A DNA stretch of 32,216 nucleotides from an uncultured Paracoccaceae bacterium (GCA_903930735.1 CAIYZT010000150.1:1-32216); one strand, 5' to 3'. Positions 23,763 to 31,761 are shown, counted from the stretch's first letter. Numbers and translations: made by a program. The notes: generated by a model from the letters alone, not told the origin.

Positions 23763-24557
23763 TTATGCCGTCGCGGATAGAAAGCCCCGTAAACGGTCGG
23801 TCGTTGGATTGGCGAACAGATCGCCAGGTGCGCCCTGTTCTTCGATTTTTCCTTGATGCAGAAAGATGACATGGTCCGACACATCGGCCGCCAGCCGCAT
23901 GTCATGGGTGACCAAAATCATCGTGCGCCCCTCATCGGCCAGCGCCTTGATCACCCGCACCACCTCTTGTTCCAGCTCCGGGTCCAGCGCGCTGGTAGGC
24001 TCGTCAAACAGCAGCGCCCGCGGCTCCATGCACAGCGCGCGCGCGATCGCCGCCCTTTGCTGCTGGCCCCCCGACAGCATCGCGGGCCAGGCATCGGCTT
24101 TTTCGCCAATGCCGACCTTGTCCAGATAGTACCGCGCCTTGGCTTCGACTTCCGCAGGATCGCGTTTTAGCACCGTCAGCGGCGCTTCCATGACGTTTTG
24201 CAAAATGGTCATATGCGACCATAGGTTAAACTGCTGAAACACCATCGACAGATTGGTGCGCATCCGGGTGACTTGCGCCTTGTCGGACGGGTGGCGTTGC
24301 AGCCCCTGACCCTTCCAGACCACGGCTTCGCCTTCGAACCTGATCTCGCCCTGCTGGCTGTCCTCAAGCAGGTTGCAGCAGCGCAGCAAGGTCGACTTGC
24401 CCGACCCCGAAGAGCCGATCAAGGACACAACGGACCCGCGCGGGGCCACCAGATCCACGCCTTTCAGCACCTCAAGCGCGCCATAGCTTTTGTGCAGATC
24501 GCGGATCTCAATGACGGGGGTGTCTGCTTGGGCCAAAGGGCCACCTTTCATGATCAT
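23763..24557 (-). CDS. ABC transporter ATP-binding protein, polar amino acid type (HisP-like)
   Basis: A 264-residue ATPase. Walker A is GSSGSGKST, the Q-loop region is VFQQFNLW, the signature is LSGGQQQRAAIARAL, Walker B is LLFDEPTSALDPE, and the switch His is in VTHDM. It matches HisP/GlnQ types. The start is taken as the ATG at 24557 (MIMKGGPLAQAD), with 24551 as an alternative; neither has a clear Shine-Dalgarno, and the N-terminal extension to 24740 would overlap the neighbouring gene. It powers uptake with the two permeases and the binding protein downstream. First gene of the transporter operon. Confidence 0.93.
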   Translation of the reverse strand: MIMKGGPLAQADTPVIEIRDLHKSYGALEVLKGVDLVAPRGSVVSLIGSSGSGKSTLLRCCNLLEDSQQGEIRFEGEAVVWKGQGLQRHPSDKAQVTRMRTNLSMVFQQFNLWSHMTILQNVMEAPLTVLKRDPAEVEAKARYYLDKVGIGEKADAWPAMLSGGQQQRAAIARALCMEPRALLFDEPTSALDPELEQEVVRVIKALADEGRTMILVTHDMRLAADVSDHVIFLHQGKIEEQGAPGDLFANPTTDRLRGFLSATA

Positions 24558-24636
24558 TTGTGGTGCAATAGTGCGCAGGCTCTGCGGGTTTGCAACGCTC
24601 TTTGTGCCAGAAATGTGTAGAGACTGCGCAAAACGG

Positions 24637-25407
24637 TCATTCCAATCGCGCAATTTGATCCGGTGAGGGCGGCGATGGCACGGCCAGATAGGCCGCGCTG
24701 TGGATTTCGACAAGGCCGCGCAGGGACAGGGTTTGGGCATCCTCGGGGGTCAGGGCCGTGATCGCCTCGGCCAGGGCGGCAAAGCTTGCGTCGTGGTCGG
24801 CGCCCAGGGCGGCGATATAAGGCAGAGCCGGGGTCGGCACGGTGCGGCCGATTTCGCGAAGGTGCCCCATAAAGGGGTCATGACGCTGGCAGAGGGCAAA
24901 GGTCAGCGCGTCCATGGCGGCGATATCGGCCCGGCCGTCGGCCACGGCCATGGCAGACAATCGGTGGCCGCCCGATTGCAGGCTCGGCTGGAAATGAAAG
25001 CCCAGATCCGCCGCGTGATTTTGCGGCGCGGCCCAGCCGGACTGGCTGAGCGCCTCGTTATAGGCAAAGCGGGCGTGGCGGAAATCCGCGAGCCCCGTTC
25101 GCGGATCATCGGCGCGCACCACAAAGACCGAGTTGTAGTGACCGGGCGGGCACCCCGGCAGCCCATAATCCGGCGTGCCGATCAGCGTGACGCGGCCGTG
25201 CAGAATTGCCCGAAAGGGATAGCCGCAGGTCTGCGACAGGACCAGATCGGGTGCCTCCCAAGCGGGCCAAAAGGCCGCTGCGCCGCGCGTCAGCTCCTGC
25301 GGCGCCTGCAGCCCTAGCGCGCGTAATCCGCCGCGGACAAGCGCCCAAAGCCGATCATTCGCCGGGGCGGTTTCGGCCCGGTCATACATGCCAAGCGCGG
25401 CAATCAT
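24637..25407 (-). CDS. PhnD-like (phosphate/phosphonate-binding type) protein without signal peptide
   Basis: A 256-residue protein similar to the periplasmic component of phosphate/phosphonate ABC systems: MIAALGMYDRAETAPANDRLWALVR..., QTCGYPFRA, SVFVVRADDPRTGLADFRHARFAYNEALSQSGWAAP, GGHRLSAMAVADGRADIAAMDALT. These match the PhnD fold ligand-site regions. No signal peptide is present, so it would stay in the cytoplasm, and no phn permease or ATPase genes are nearby. The start overlaps the TerB-like stop (ATGA). Stand-alone forms like this exist in other Rhodobacteraceae; their ligand is unknown. Confidence 0.8.
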   Translation of the reverse strand: MIAALGMYDRAETAPANDRLWALVRGGLRALGLQAPQELTRGAAAFWPAWEAPDLVLSQTCGYPFRAILHGRVTLIGTPDYGLPGCPPGHYNSVFVVRADDPRTGLADFRHARFAYNEALSQSGWAAPQNHAADLGFHFQPSLQSGGHRLSAMAVADGRADIAAMDALTFALCQRHDPFMGHLREIGRTVPTPALPYIAALGADHDASFAALAEAITALTPEDAQTLSLRGLVEIHSAAYLAVPSPPSPDQIARLE

Positions 25408-25844
25408 GCCTTGGCCTCGGCCCTTTGCCGGGCCAGGGAGCTGTCGATATCGCCGAGGCCCAAAAGTTTCGAGACCATGCGCAGGATCTGATCTTCATGC
25501 GCATCGCGCAGCCCATCGGCGAGCGCGACCGACCAAAGCGCCTCCATCAGCGCGGCGCGGTCCTCCACCGGCACCGCCTGCTTCAGCGCGCGGGTAAATC
25601 GCACGGTGTCGGGGGCTTCAATTTCCAGCTTTTCGGCTTCGGCGCGCAGACGGGCGGCGGCAAAGGCATCGATGTCAAAACGGATTTGCAGCACGCGGTC
25701 GATCCGCTCCACCTCTTCGCCCGAATACAGATCGTCACTCTTGGCGACCCGGATCAGCAGGGCAGCCATTGACAGGCGCGCCTCGGCATCGGGCAGGTGG
25801 GCAGGGGCGGGGGCAAGCAGCCGTTGGAGCAGATTCTGGAACAT
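25404..25844 (-). CDS. TerB-family protein
   Basis: A 146-residue all-helical protein of the TerB/DUF533-like family: LSMAALLIRVAKSDDLYSGEEVERIDRVLQIRF and LMEALWSVALADGLRDAHEDQILRMVSKLLGL are paired helical repeats with acidic metal-binding-type residues (D, E) typical of TerB. Despite the family name, a single chromosomal TerB without terC/D/Z/A does not predict tellurite resistance; the TerC-family gene at 26793 is on the other strand and belongs to a different subgroup. It overlaps the PhnD-like gene by 4 nt, so the two are cotranslated. No Shine-Dalgarno is obvious before the ATG at 25844. Confidence 0.82.
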   Translation of the reverse strand: MFQNLLQRLLAPAPAHLPDAEARLSMAALLIRVAKSDDLYSGEEVERIDRVLQIRFDIDAFAAARLRAEAEKLEIEAPDTVRFTRALKQAVPVEDRAALMEALWSVALADGLRDAHEDQILRMVSKLLGLGDIDSSLARQRAEAKA

Positions 25845-25891
25845 GGGGTTATTCTAAGCAACTGCGCCGCCTGCGCCAAGCCCCCGTCAGG

Positions 25892-25928
25892 CTATCCCGC
25901 ACAGACTATCCCGCACAGACTATCCCGC
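25892..25928. repeat. Triplicated 14-bp tandem repeat at the rlmJ stop
   Basis: The unit CTATCCCGCACAGA is present twice, followed by CTATCCCGC (25892-25928). On the minus strand the first unit contains the rlmJ stop (GCG GGA TAG), so the end of the gene, GCGGGATAGTCTGT, is repeated downstream. It is a local slippage-type expansion of non-coding sequence that does not alter the protein. Confidence 0.85.
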
Positions 25929-26693
25929 GATTGCTTTTGCGATCCCTTTGGCAGCGGCTTCCAGCCCGTAAGGCGGATTGACCACGAACATGCCCGAACC
26001 GACCATCCGGTGCCCATCGCGGGCCGGGGGGAAGCGGACCTCATTGGCAAAGCCTTCGGGAAAGGCGATATTCAGCGCGCGCACCATTTCTGCCTGCGGA
26101 TTGCCGCTAAGAATCGGATACCAAAGCGCCAGCACCCCGACATTCCATTTACGCGCGACGTTTTGCAGGAAGTTCGGGATCGTTTCGTAATCCGCCTTCA
26201 CCTCATAAGACGGATCTACCAGCATCAGGCCGCGCCGGGGCAGGGGCGGGGTCAGCGACAAAGCAAATTCGAACCCGTCCTTTTGCTCCAGATGCGGCTC
26301 CCAGAGGGCGAGGTTTTCCTTCAGCGCCCGAAACTCTTGCGGATGCAACTCGGCCAGATGCAGCCGATCCGCCTCGCGCAGCGACAGGCCGGCGATCAGG
26401 GGCGAGCCGGGATAGGCCTGGGGCCCCCATTGCGCCCGAACTTCGGCCAAGCGCTGGCGATACGGATGATCGGCGGCAAAGCGCGCCTCGACCCGCTCGA
26501 TCCCCGTCGCCGCCTCACCGGTTTTGATCGCCTCATCGCTGCCCAGATCATAGATCCCGCGGCCCGCATGGGTTTCGATATAGCTCAGCGGTTTGTCCTT
26601 TTGCGTCAGATAGTGCAGCATCCACGCCAGAAGGGCATGCTTGTGGACATCCGCCAGATTTCCCGCGTGATAGATGTGTTGATAAGACAGCAT
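25920..26693 (-). CDS. rlmJ: 23S rRNA adenine-2030 N6-methyltransferase RlmJ
   Basis: A 257-residue SAM-dependent methyltransferase that modifies A2030 of 23S rRNA. It begins MLSYQHIYHAGNLADVHKHALL, the conserved RlmJ N-terminus; YIETHAGRGIYDL is the SAM-binding region, and LMLVDPSYEVKADY contains the catalytic D-P-x-Y motif (usually DPPYE; here DPSYE). The ATG at 26693 is chosen because it begins the conserved region; the frame opens earlier at 26735. A tandem repeat surrounds its stop codon. Neighbours are unrelated; it probably has its own promoter. Confidence 0.95.
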   Translation of the reverse strand: MLSYQHIYHAGNLADVHKHALLAWMLHYLTQKDKPLSYIETHAGRGIYDLGSDEAIKTGEAATGIERVEARFAADHPYRQRLAEVRAQWGPQAYPGSPLIAGLSLREADRLHLAELHPQEFRALKENLALWEPHLEQKDGFEFALSLTPPLPRRGLMLVDPSYEVKADYETIPNFLQNVARKWNVGVLALWYPILSGNPQAEMVRALNIAFPEGFANEVRFPPARDGHRMVGSGMFVVNPPYGLEAAAKGIAKAIAG

Positions 26694-26792
26694 CCCCCCG
26701 ATTACCCCGCCCGCCGCCGCGTCACAAGCCAGCACTTGGTTGATAATTGCCGCGCCGGTCGTTAGATTCGCCCCAACATCATAGGAGCGCCC

Positions 26793-27488
26793 ATGCTAGA
26801 GATCTTTACCCCCGACGGCTTTGCCGCCCTCATGCAAGTCATCGGCATCGACCTTGTGCTGGCGGGCGACAACGCCGTTGTCATCGGGCTGGCCGCCGCC
26901 GGCCTGCCAAAGGAACAGCGCAATCGGGCGATCCTGATCGGCATCATCGCCGCGACCGTGCTGCGCATCTTCTTTGCCTTGATCACGACAACGCTGCTGG
27001 GGATCACGGGCCTTTTGCTGGCGGGCGGGCTGTTGCTGCTGTGGGTCTGCTGGAAGATGTACCGCGAATTGCGGTCGGGTCACGGCCAGATGGACGAGGC
27101 CGCGATGGAGGCGCTGCAAGACGCCGACCTGAACGCTGACGGTACGGTCGCCAAGGGCGCGCCGAAAAAGACGCTGATGCAGGCGGCGATCCAGATCATC
27201 ATCGCGGATGTGTCGATGAGCCTTGATAACGTGCTGGCCGTGGCCGGGGCCGCGCATGACCACCCCACGGTGCTGATCATCGGTCTGGTGCTGTCCATCG
27301 CGCTGATGGGCCTGGCCGCGACCTTTGTGGCGCGTCTTTTGTCAAAACACCGCTGGATAGCTTATGTGGGTCTGGTGCTGATTTTCTATGTGGCGGTCAA
27401 GATGATCTATGACGGCACTCTGGACATCCGGGGAATGGACCCCCACGCTTGGGCACCGGCTCGGGAGGCTGTGGTCGCCACTGCCTGA
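26793..27488 (+). CDS. TerC/YjbE-family integral membrane protein
   Basis: A 231-residue membrane protein of the TerC superfamily. It has the two signature acidic membrane motifs LAGDNAVVIGLAA (about residues 23-35) and SMSLDNVLAVAGAA (about 140-153) in inverted halves, separated by a hydrophilic loop (GHGQMDEAAMEALQDADLNADGTVAKG). The YjbE-like branch includes manganese exporters (MneP and YkoY-type proteins), so Mn efflux is a reasonable inference. AGGAG precedes the ATG at 26793. No yybP-ykoY-type Mn riboswitch can be recognised in the short upstream gap. The element copy at 27505 begins 17 bp after its stop. Confidence 0.88.
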   Translation: MLEIFTPDGFAALMQVIGIDLVLAGDNAVVIGLAAAGLPKEQRNRAILIGIIAATVLRIFFALITTTLLGITGLLLAGGLLLLWVCWKMYRELRSGHGQMDEAAMEALQDADLNADGTVAKGAPKKTLMQAAIQIIIADVSMSLDNVLAVAGAAHDHPTVLIIGLVLSIALMGLAATFVARLLSKHRWIAYVGLVLIFYVAVKMIYDGTLDIRGMDPHAWAPAREAVVATA

Positions 27489-27811
27489 GGGGCCTTTGGG
27501 AGGCGTCCAGATCTGGACGTTTTCCGAAAACCTTTGATTTCAAGGGGTTGGTTTTTGAAAATTAACCTGTTGGTAAGGTTTGGCCCCGGACTGGCGGCCT
27601 GATCGGCCAATGGTGTGGAGACATTGGCCTCCCCCTAAAGCGACGGCGGGGTGCAAATCTTACCGCGACCGGTACGCAAGGGTGGGGGCTAGACATCGCG
27701 CCCGCCATCGGGGGGCGGGTCGGGCGCGGTCATTTTTGCTTTGAAATCTGACAGGGGAGGGAGAAAGGGGGCGAAGTGGTCGTGCGCAAATGTAAGCGCA
27801 CCACTAGCTTG
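27489..27811. other. Intergenic stretch between terC-like and zinc-ribbon genes
   Basis: This 323-bp gap has no plausible ORF. It contains copy 2 of the palindromic element (27505-27567); a hairpin GGCCAATG / CATTGGCC with 9-nt loop (27605-27629); a GC-rich stretch around 27695-27735 that can fold (GCGCCCGCC with GGCGGG...GGCGC) and is followed by ATTTTT, a possible terminator for terC; and a bulged hairpin (GTGG...TGCGC / GCGCACCAC, about 27776-27804) just past the end of the zinc-ribbon gene. Several folded elements in one gap could also indicate a small RNA, but no promoter is evident. Confidence 0.55.
27505..27567 (+). repeat. Palindromic intergenic element, copy 2
   Basis: GTCCAGATCTGGAC (27505-27518), followed after 26 nt by GGGGTTGGTTTT and AAAATTAACC. 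It matches copy 1 (767-828, opposite strand) in order and spacing. An imperfect TTAACC-TGT-TGGTAA dyad follows in this copy, reminiscent of GntR-type operators. In both copies the palindrome faces the core gene (arsC-like or terC-like) and the tail faces an AT-rich accessory gene. Confidence 0.6.
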
Positions 27812-28270
27812 TTAACTCCGTGACGCGATCAACTTCATCTGTTCTATGACTTTTGCGACCTTTTTATTCGCCTCATTGAACAGATTCGGCGCGATCATCT
27901 GACCCCCTCGAACATTCTGTTTGCCAGCTCCCGTTACTGAAAACTTTCCAGTTGTCATCTCAGAAATCACAATCGTGCCTGATACTCCGCTGAACGAACC
28001 CCATGTCATTCCCGTGGTAAATGAGACCAGGCCGCTAGCCTCGTCAGCGCTATCCACCCGCCAGCCGACATCAACAACTGCCTGTACCGCCAGCCTGGCC
28101 ATTAGCTGTTTGGTTCCATTAAACGCCTCCGATTTCTGATCGAAACTCGACCTCGTAGCAACGATATTCTTTTCAGAATCTGAGGTCCCAATTGGGGCGC
28201 CACATCCAATGCAGGTCAATGCTTTGTCTGAAATCTCTTTGCCGCACTCGGAACATACAACTAGGGCCAA
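27812..28270 (-). CDS. Zinc-ribbon protein of unknown function, TTG start
   Basis: A 152-residue protein. N-terminal zinc ribbon C-x2-C...C-x2-C (VCSECGKEISDKALTCIGCGAPIG, residues 5-28), a short linker, then a beta-rich domain of about 95 residues (MARLAVQAVVDVGWRVDSADEASGLVSFTTGMTWGSFSGVSGTIVISE) ending in a helix. The start is TTG at 28270 because no in-frame ATG or GTG gives the zinc ribbon, and AGGAG lies 8 nt upstream. That Shine-Dalgarno is held in a perfect hairpin (28278-28302). The gene is AT-richer than its neighbours, suggesting acquisition. I do not recognise the C-terminal domain. It has no visible partner genes. Confidence 0.8.
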   Translation of the reverse strand: MALVVCSECGKEISDKALTCIGCGAPIGTSDSEKNIVATRSSFDQKSEAFNGTKQLMARLAVQAVVDVGWRVDSADEASGLVSFTTGMTWGSFSGVSGTIVISEMTTGKFSVTGAGKQNVRGGQMIAPNLFNEANKKVAKVIEQMKLIASRS

Positions 28271-28277
28271 AATTGCT

Positions 28278-28302
28278 CTCCTATTTTTTCAACCGATAGG
28301 AG
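28278..28302 (-). promoter_or_regulatory. Shine-Dalgarno-sequestering hairpin of the zinc-ribbon gene
   Basis: On the transcribed strand CTCCTAT pairs exactly with ATAGGAG over an 11-nt loop, and the AGGAG in the 3' arm is the only Shine-Dalgarno for the TTG start. In the closed state the ribosome site is masked. The seven-pair stem is short and A/U-rich, so it might open with temperature, a ligand or a protein. Confidence 0.65.
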
Positions 28303-28326
28303 TATCACTTCTAAACGTCAACCCCT

Positions 28327-29970
28327 TCAAACCAACCGCTCAACCTCCTTCGCCGCCCGCACGAAATCCGCAAACAGCGGATGCGGGGCGAAGGGTTTGC
28401 TTTTTAGCTCCGGGTGGAACTGCACGCCGATAAACCAGGGGTGGTCTTGGACCTCTACGATCTCGGGCAGTTTGCCGTCGGGGCTCATGCCGGAAAAGAT
28501 CAGGCCGCACTTTTCCAGCCCCGCGATGTATTTCGCGTCCACCTCATAGCGGTGGCGGTGGCGTTCTTCGATCACGGTGCTGCCGTAGATTTGGGCGACG
28601 TGGCTGCCCGGTTTCAGATTGGCTGTATAGGCGCCCAGACGCATGGTGCCGCCCTTGGCGTCCGAGGCTTTGCGCGTCACAGTATGATTGCCCTGCACCC
28701 ATTCCTTCAAATGGTAGACCACGGGCGTAAAACGCTTTTCACCGGCCTCCACGTCGAATTCCTCAGAGCCGGCATTAGAAACGCCCGCCAAATTCCGGCT
28801 GGCCTCGATCACGGCCATCTGCATGCCCAGACAGATGCCCAGATAGGGGATCTTTTTCTCGCGGGCGAATTGGGCGGCCTTGATCTTGCCTTCGGTGCCG
28901 CGCTCGCCAAAGCCGCCGGGGACCAGAATGGCGTGGAAGTTTTCAAGATAGGGGGCGGGATCTTCGCGCTCGAAAATCTCGGCATCGATCCATTCAGCCC
29001 GAACGCGCGTCCGGTTGGCCATGCCGCCATGGGTCAGCGCCTCGGCGATCGATTTATAGGCGTCTTCGAGCTGGGTATATTTGCCGACGATGGCGACGCG
29101 CACCTCGCCTTCGGCATGGGTCAGACGGTCCATCACATCGGTCCAGCGCGACAGGTTCGGTTTGGGCGCGGGCGAGATGCCGAAAGCGTCCAGCACCGCC
29201 TGATCAAGGCCGGCGGCGTGATAGGCGAGCGGGGCGTTGTAGATGGTTTTCAGATCATAGGCGGGGATCACATGCTCTTTGCGGACGTTGCAGAACAGGG
29301 CGATCTTTTCCAACTCGCGCTCGGGGATCGGATGTTCGGAGCGGCAGACGAGGACATCGGGGGCAAGGCCGATGCTTTGCAACTCTTTGACCGAATGCTG
29401 GGTCGGTTTGGTTTTCAACTCGCCCGAGGCCGCCAGATAGGGCAACAGGGTCAGGTGCATCAGGATCGACTGGCCGCGCGGGCGTTCGTGGATGAACTGG
29501 CGGATGGATTCAAAGAAGGGCAGGCCTTCGATATCGCCGACGGTGCCGCCGATCTCGCAGAGCATGAAATCGACCTCGGTGTCGCCGATGCGCAGGAAGT
29601 CTTTGATTTCATTGGTCACATGCGGAATGACCTGGATGGTTTTGCCCAGATAGTCGCCCCGGCGTTCCTTTTCCAGGACGTTGGAATAGATGCGGCCCGA
29701 TGAGATGCTGTCGGTCTGGCGAGCATGAACGCCGGTGAATCTCTCGTAATGGCCGAGGTCCAGATCGGTCTCGGCGCCGTCATCGGTAACAAAAACCTCG
29801 CCATGTTCAAAGGGCGACATCGTGCCGGGGTCGACATTCAGATAGGGGTCGAGTTTGCGCAGGCGGACGGTATAGCCGCGGGCCTGCAATAGCGCGCCCA
29901 ATGCGGCCGAGGCCAGGCCCTTGCCGAGCGAGGAAACGACGCCGCCGGTGATGAAAATATAGCGCGCCAT
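28327..29970 (-). CDS. pyrG: CTP synthase
   Basis: A 547-residue enzyme that converts UTP, ATP and glutamine to CTP. N-terminal amidoligase domain with the P-loop-like [14 protein letters not shown] (residues 6-19) and the [25 protein letters not shown] region. C-terminal glutamine amidotransferase domain with Cys in LGICLGMQ and His/Glu in VQFHPELKS. Length is normal. GGGAG precedes the ATG at 29970. secG lies upstream on the same strand with a 153-bp gap. Housekeeping gene with no anomalies. Confidence 0.98.
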   Translation of the reverse strand: MARYIFITGGVVSSLGKGLASAALGALLQARGYTVRLRKLDPYLNVDPGTMSPFEHGEVFVTDDGAETDLDLGHYERFTGVHARQTDSISSGRIYSNVLEKERRGDYLGKTIQVIPHVTNEIKDFLRIGDTEVDFMLCEIGGTVGDIEGLPFFESIRQFIHERPRGQSILMHLTLLPYLAASGELKTKPTQHSVKELQSIGLAPDVLVCRSEHPIPERELEKIALFCNVRKEHVIPAYDLKTIYNAPLAYHAAGLDQAVLDAFGISPAPKPNLSRWTDVMDRLTHAEGEVRVAIVGKYTQLEDAYKSIAEALTHGGMANRTRVRAEWIDAEIFEREDPAPYLENFHAILVPGGFGERGTEGKIKAAQFAREKKIPYLGICLGMQMAVIEASRNLAGVSNAGSEEFDVEAGEKRFTPVVYHLKEWVQGNHTVTRKASDAKGGTMRLGAYTANLKPGSHVAQIYGSTVIEERHRHRYEVDAKYIAGLEKCGLIFSGMSPDGKLPEIVEVQDHPWFIGVQFHPELKSKPFAPHPLFADFVRAAKEVERLV

Positions 29971-30123
29971 GCGGCAACTCCCGTGGTTTGGTTCGGACGA
30001 TTCGGGTTCAGGGAATCAGACCATCACGGGAATTGAGCAATAGCCTAGACAAAGCCGTTGCGCAACCTAACCGCAAGATGCTGTCAGGAATTCCTTTTTG
30101 ACGTCTAGATTTTGCGGTTTGAC

Positions 30124-30477
30124 TTACGGCGTGGCGGGGGGCGGAGCTGCCGGCTCGTCGGTGCTCAAAGGCGCGGTCAGATCGCCCGACAGCCCGCTTT
30201 CGGTGGCGGGTGCGGCTTCGGGATCGGTGGCAATCTGATCAGCGATCGAGCTGACACCGGCTTTTTCAGCGGCGATGAAGGTCAGGGTGATCGAGGTGGC
30301 GATGAACAGCCCCGCGATAACCCAGGTCACCTTGGACATGGCGGTTGCGGCCGATCTAGCGGAGGTGGCGCCGCCTTGCGAGGTCAGGCCACCGCCGCCT
30401 TCGGAGCGCTGCAACAGCACCGCGCCGATCAGCAAAAAGGCAAGGATCAGGTGGACGGCGAGAACGACAGTTTCCAT
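30124..30477 (-). CDS. secG: Preprotein translocase subunit SecG
   Basis: A 117-residue SecG protein of the SecYEG channel. Two membrane helices (about residues 2-22 and 53-73) flank the conserved LLQRSEGGGGLTSQGG loop. The C-terminus is an acidic, Pro/Ala-rich tail as usual in alphaproteobacteria. I use the ATG at 30477 (METVVLAVHL); the ORF extends seven codons further without family support. The order secG-pyrG is common in Rhodobacteraceae. Confidence 0.93.
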   Translation of the reverse strand: METVVLAVHLILAFLLIGAVLLQRSEGGGGLTSQGGATSARSAATAMSKVTWVIAGLFIATSITLTFIAAEKAGVSSIADQIATDPEAAPATESGLSGDLTAPLSTDEPAAPPPATP

Positions 30478-30552
30478 GGGGGCGCTTCTTGACTGCAAAT
30501 GACGCGCCTATCTAGGCGCATCCGGGCCCTGCCGCAACCCCTGACGGGCGCG

Positions 30553-30936
30553 CTACTGCGTCGTCTCGCAAACCACCGAGATTTTGTTGCCATCGGGGTC
30601 GCGCAAGTAGCAGGCGTAGAAACTTGGCCCATAGGGGCGCAGGCCCGGAGCGCCTTCGTCGGTGCCGCCCGACGCGAGCCCGGCCGCGTGAAACGCATCG
30701 ACCGCGCTGCGGCTTGCGGCCGAAAAGGCGGGCATGGAGCCGTTGCCAACCGTCGCGGGCGCGCCGTTATGGGGCTGGGTGACCCAAAAAGTGATACGCG
30801 CTGGGGCCGGGGCGCCGTAGCCGACCTCCTCATCCTCAACCGCGCGCGCAACATGGCCGAGGGCGGGCATTACGGCGTCGTAGAACCTTTTTGCGGCAGG
30901 CAGATTGTTGGTGCCGAGCGTGATATAGAGAAACAT
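30553..30936 (-). CDS. VOC-family (glyoxalase/dioxygenase fold) protein
   Basis: A 127-residue vicinal-oxygen-chelate protein: MFLYITLGTNNLPAAKRFYDAVMPALG at the N-terminus and SFYACYLRDPDGNKISVVCE at the C-terminus are classic VOC halves. One candidate metal-binding His is VDAFHAAGLASGG, and the terminal Glu in VVCE is the usual metal ligand. The N-terminal half lacks the usual His near residue 5 (Tyr here), so it may not be a typical enzyme; substrate unknown. The start overlaps the stop of the DUF6524-like gene (TGATG), so they are coupled. Confidence 0.85.
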   Translation of the reverse strand: MFLYITLGTNNLPAAKRFYDAVMPALGHVARAVEDEEVGYGAPAPARITFWVTQPHNGAPATVGNGSMPAFSAASRSAVDAFHAAGLASGGTDEGAPGLRPYGPSFYACYLRDPDGNKISVVCETTQ

Positions 30937-31331
30937 CAGTTTTCAACCTCATCTACAGTGGCCTGGCCCGAGAGCCTTTGGCGGATGATCGACCAGGACA
31001 GGCCCAGGCCCATGATTATGGCCAGCGCGAAGAGCGCAAGCCAGGTGTTCAGCGCGGCATTTTCGAGCGAGAGCACGCCCCAATCGGTCAGCATCCAAAT
31101 GCCGGCGCCCAGGATCGCGGCCAGCAGCAGCACGCCGAGCACGCCGATCGATCGCATGGTCGCCATGACATATATCAGGAACCCGACCGCCAAAAGCAGC
31201 CCCAGAAAAATCGCCAGCGGCATCTGGGTGGACCAGTTCGCATCGACCCAGCGGATATAGTTCCACGAGGTCGAATTATAGCTGGCGGCCATAAGCACAA
31301 AAGCCCCCAGAAAACGCAAGATGATGCCCAT
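30936..31331 (-). CDS. DUF6524-like small membrane protein
   Basis: A 131-residue protein with four membrane segments (about residues 5-22, 38-60, 62-84 and 92-110). The start MGIILRFLGAFVLMAASYNSTSWNYIRW matches DUF6524 proteins of Rhodobacteraceae as I recall them. The ATG at 31331 is supported by AGGAGG ending 6 nt upstream; the longer ORF to 31532 is not real. It is coupled to the VOC gene. Function unknown. Confidence 0.8.
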   Translation of the reverse strand: MGIILRFLGAFVLMAASYNSTSWNYIRWVDANWSTQMPLAIFLGLLLAVGFLIYVMATMRSIGVLGVLLLAAILGAGIWMLTDWGVLSLENAALNTWLALFALAIIMGLGLSWSIIRQRLSGQATVDEVEN

Positions 31332-31474
31332 GGCCCCCCTCCTGTTCTTTCGTCCTTGGTGGCGCAAGAACGGGCTTCTGTCCAGTGCGGGGCGCGCGGT
31401 TTTCAGGCTAAGGAGGGCTCGGAGCGGCGCAGGGCGATCCAAATCAGCCAAATCGCGAGGATGATTTCGCCGAT

Positions 31475-31717
31475 ATTGATTTAGTAGTTCTCGGGCGATA
31501 GGTGTTGCCCATGGAAAAAAGTACTCAGGCATGACCGTTAAAGAACGGTTTCACGCTAGTTGTATGATGGATGAATTTGACAAGGCCGTTCGGGAGCGAG
31601 ACGTTGAGAAGCTGCTTAGCATCCTCAACGAGGTCGAACAGACTGACGAGTCCACATGGCCAATTCTTAACCAACTGGGGCTGGGACCTCAGGTTGTCCG
31701 TAACTTGCCATTGTTTA
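31475..31717. mobile_element. 243-bp AT-rich insertion in the membrane-protein gene
   Basis: The segment's limits are defined by the reading-frame junction of the split gene. The ends carry imperfect direct repeats: ATTGATTTA at the left (31475-31483) and ATTGTTTA at the right (31710-31717). These could be remnants of a target duplication or recombination site. No transposase or terminal inverted repeats are present. It carries most of the small ORF at 31531. The type 'mobile_element' is a working label; the mechanism of insertion is unknown. Confidence 0.5.
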
Positions 31718-31761
31718 AGAGACATAAAGTGCGATGGTCAGGCTGTAGCCGGGCACCATGA
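31531..31761 (+). CDS. Small ORF within the insertion, unknown helical protein
   Basis: A 76-residue ORF starting with ATG at 31531 after CTCAGG. Residues 1-62 (MTVKERFHASCMMDEFDKAVRERDVEKLLSILNEVEQ...) are encoded by the insertion, are charged and probably helical, and have AT-rich codon use. The final 14 residues (from KRH on) come from the antisense strand of the interrupted gene, so the original C-terminus may be missing or changed. I do not recognise the family. It may be a captured small gene or a fragment. There is no second gene that would make it a toxin-antitoxin pair. Confidence 0.45.
   Translation: MTVKERFHASCMMDEFDKAVRERDVEKLLSILNEVEQTDESTWPILNQLGLGPQVVRNLPLFKRHKVRWSGCSRAP

Noticed and set aside
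25404-27488. Tellurite-resistance (ter) operon
   Set aside because: The TerB-like and TerC-like genes are on opposite strands, separated by rlmJ, and no terD/E/Z/A genes are present.
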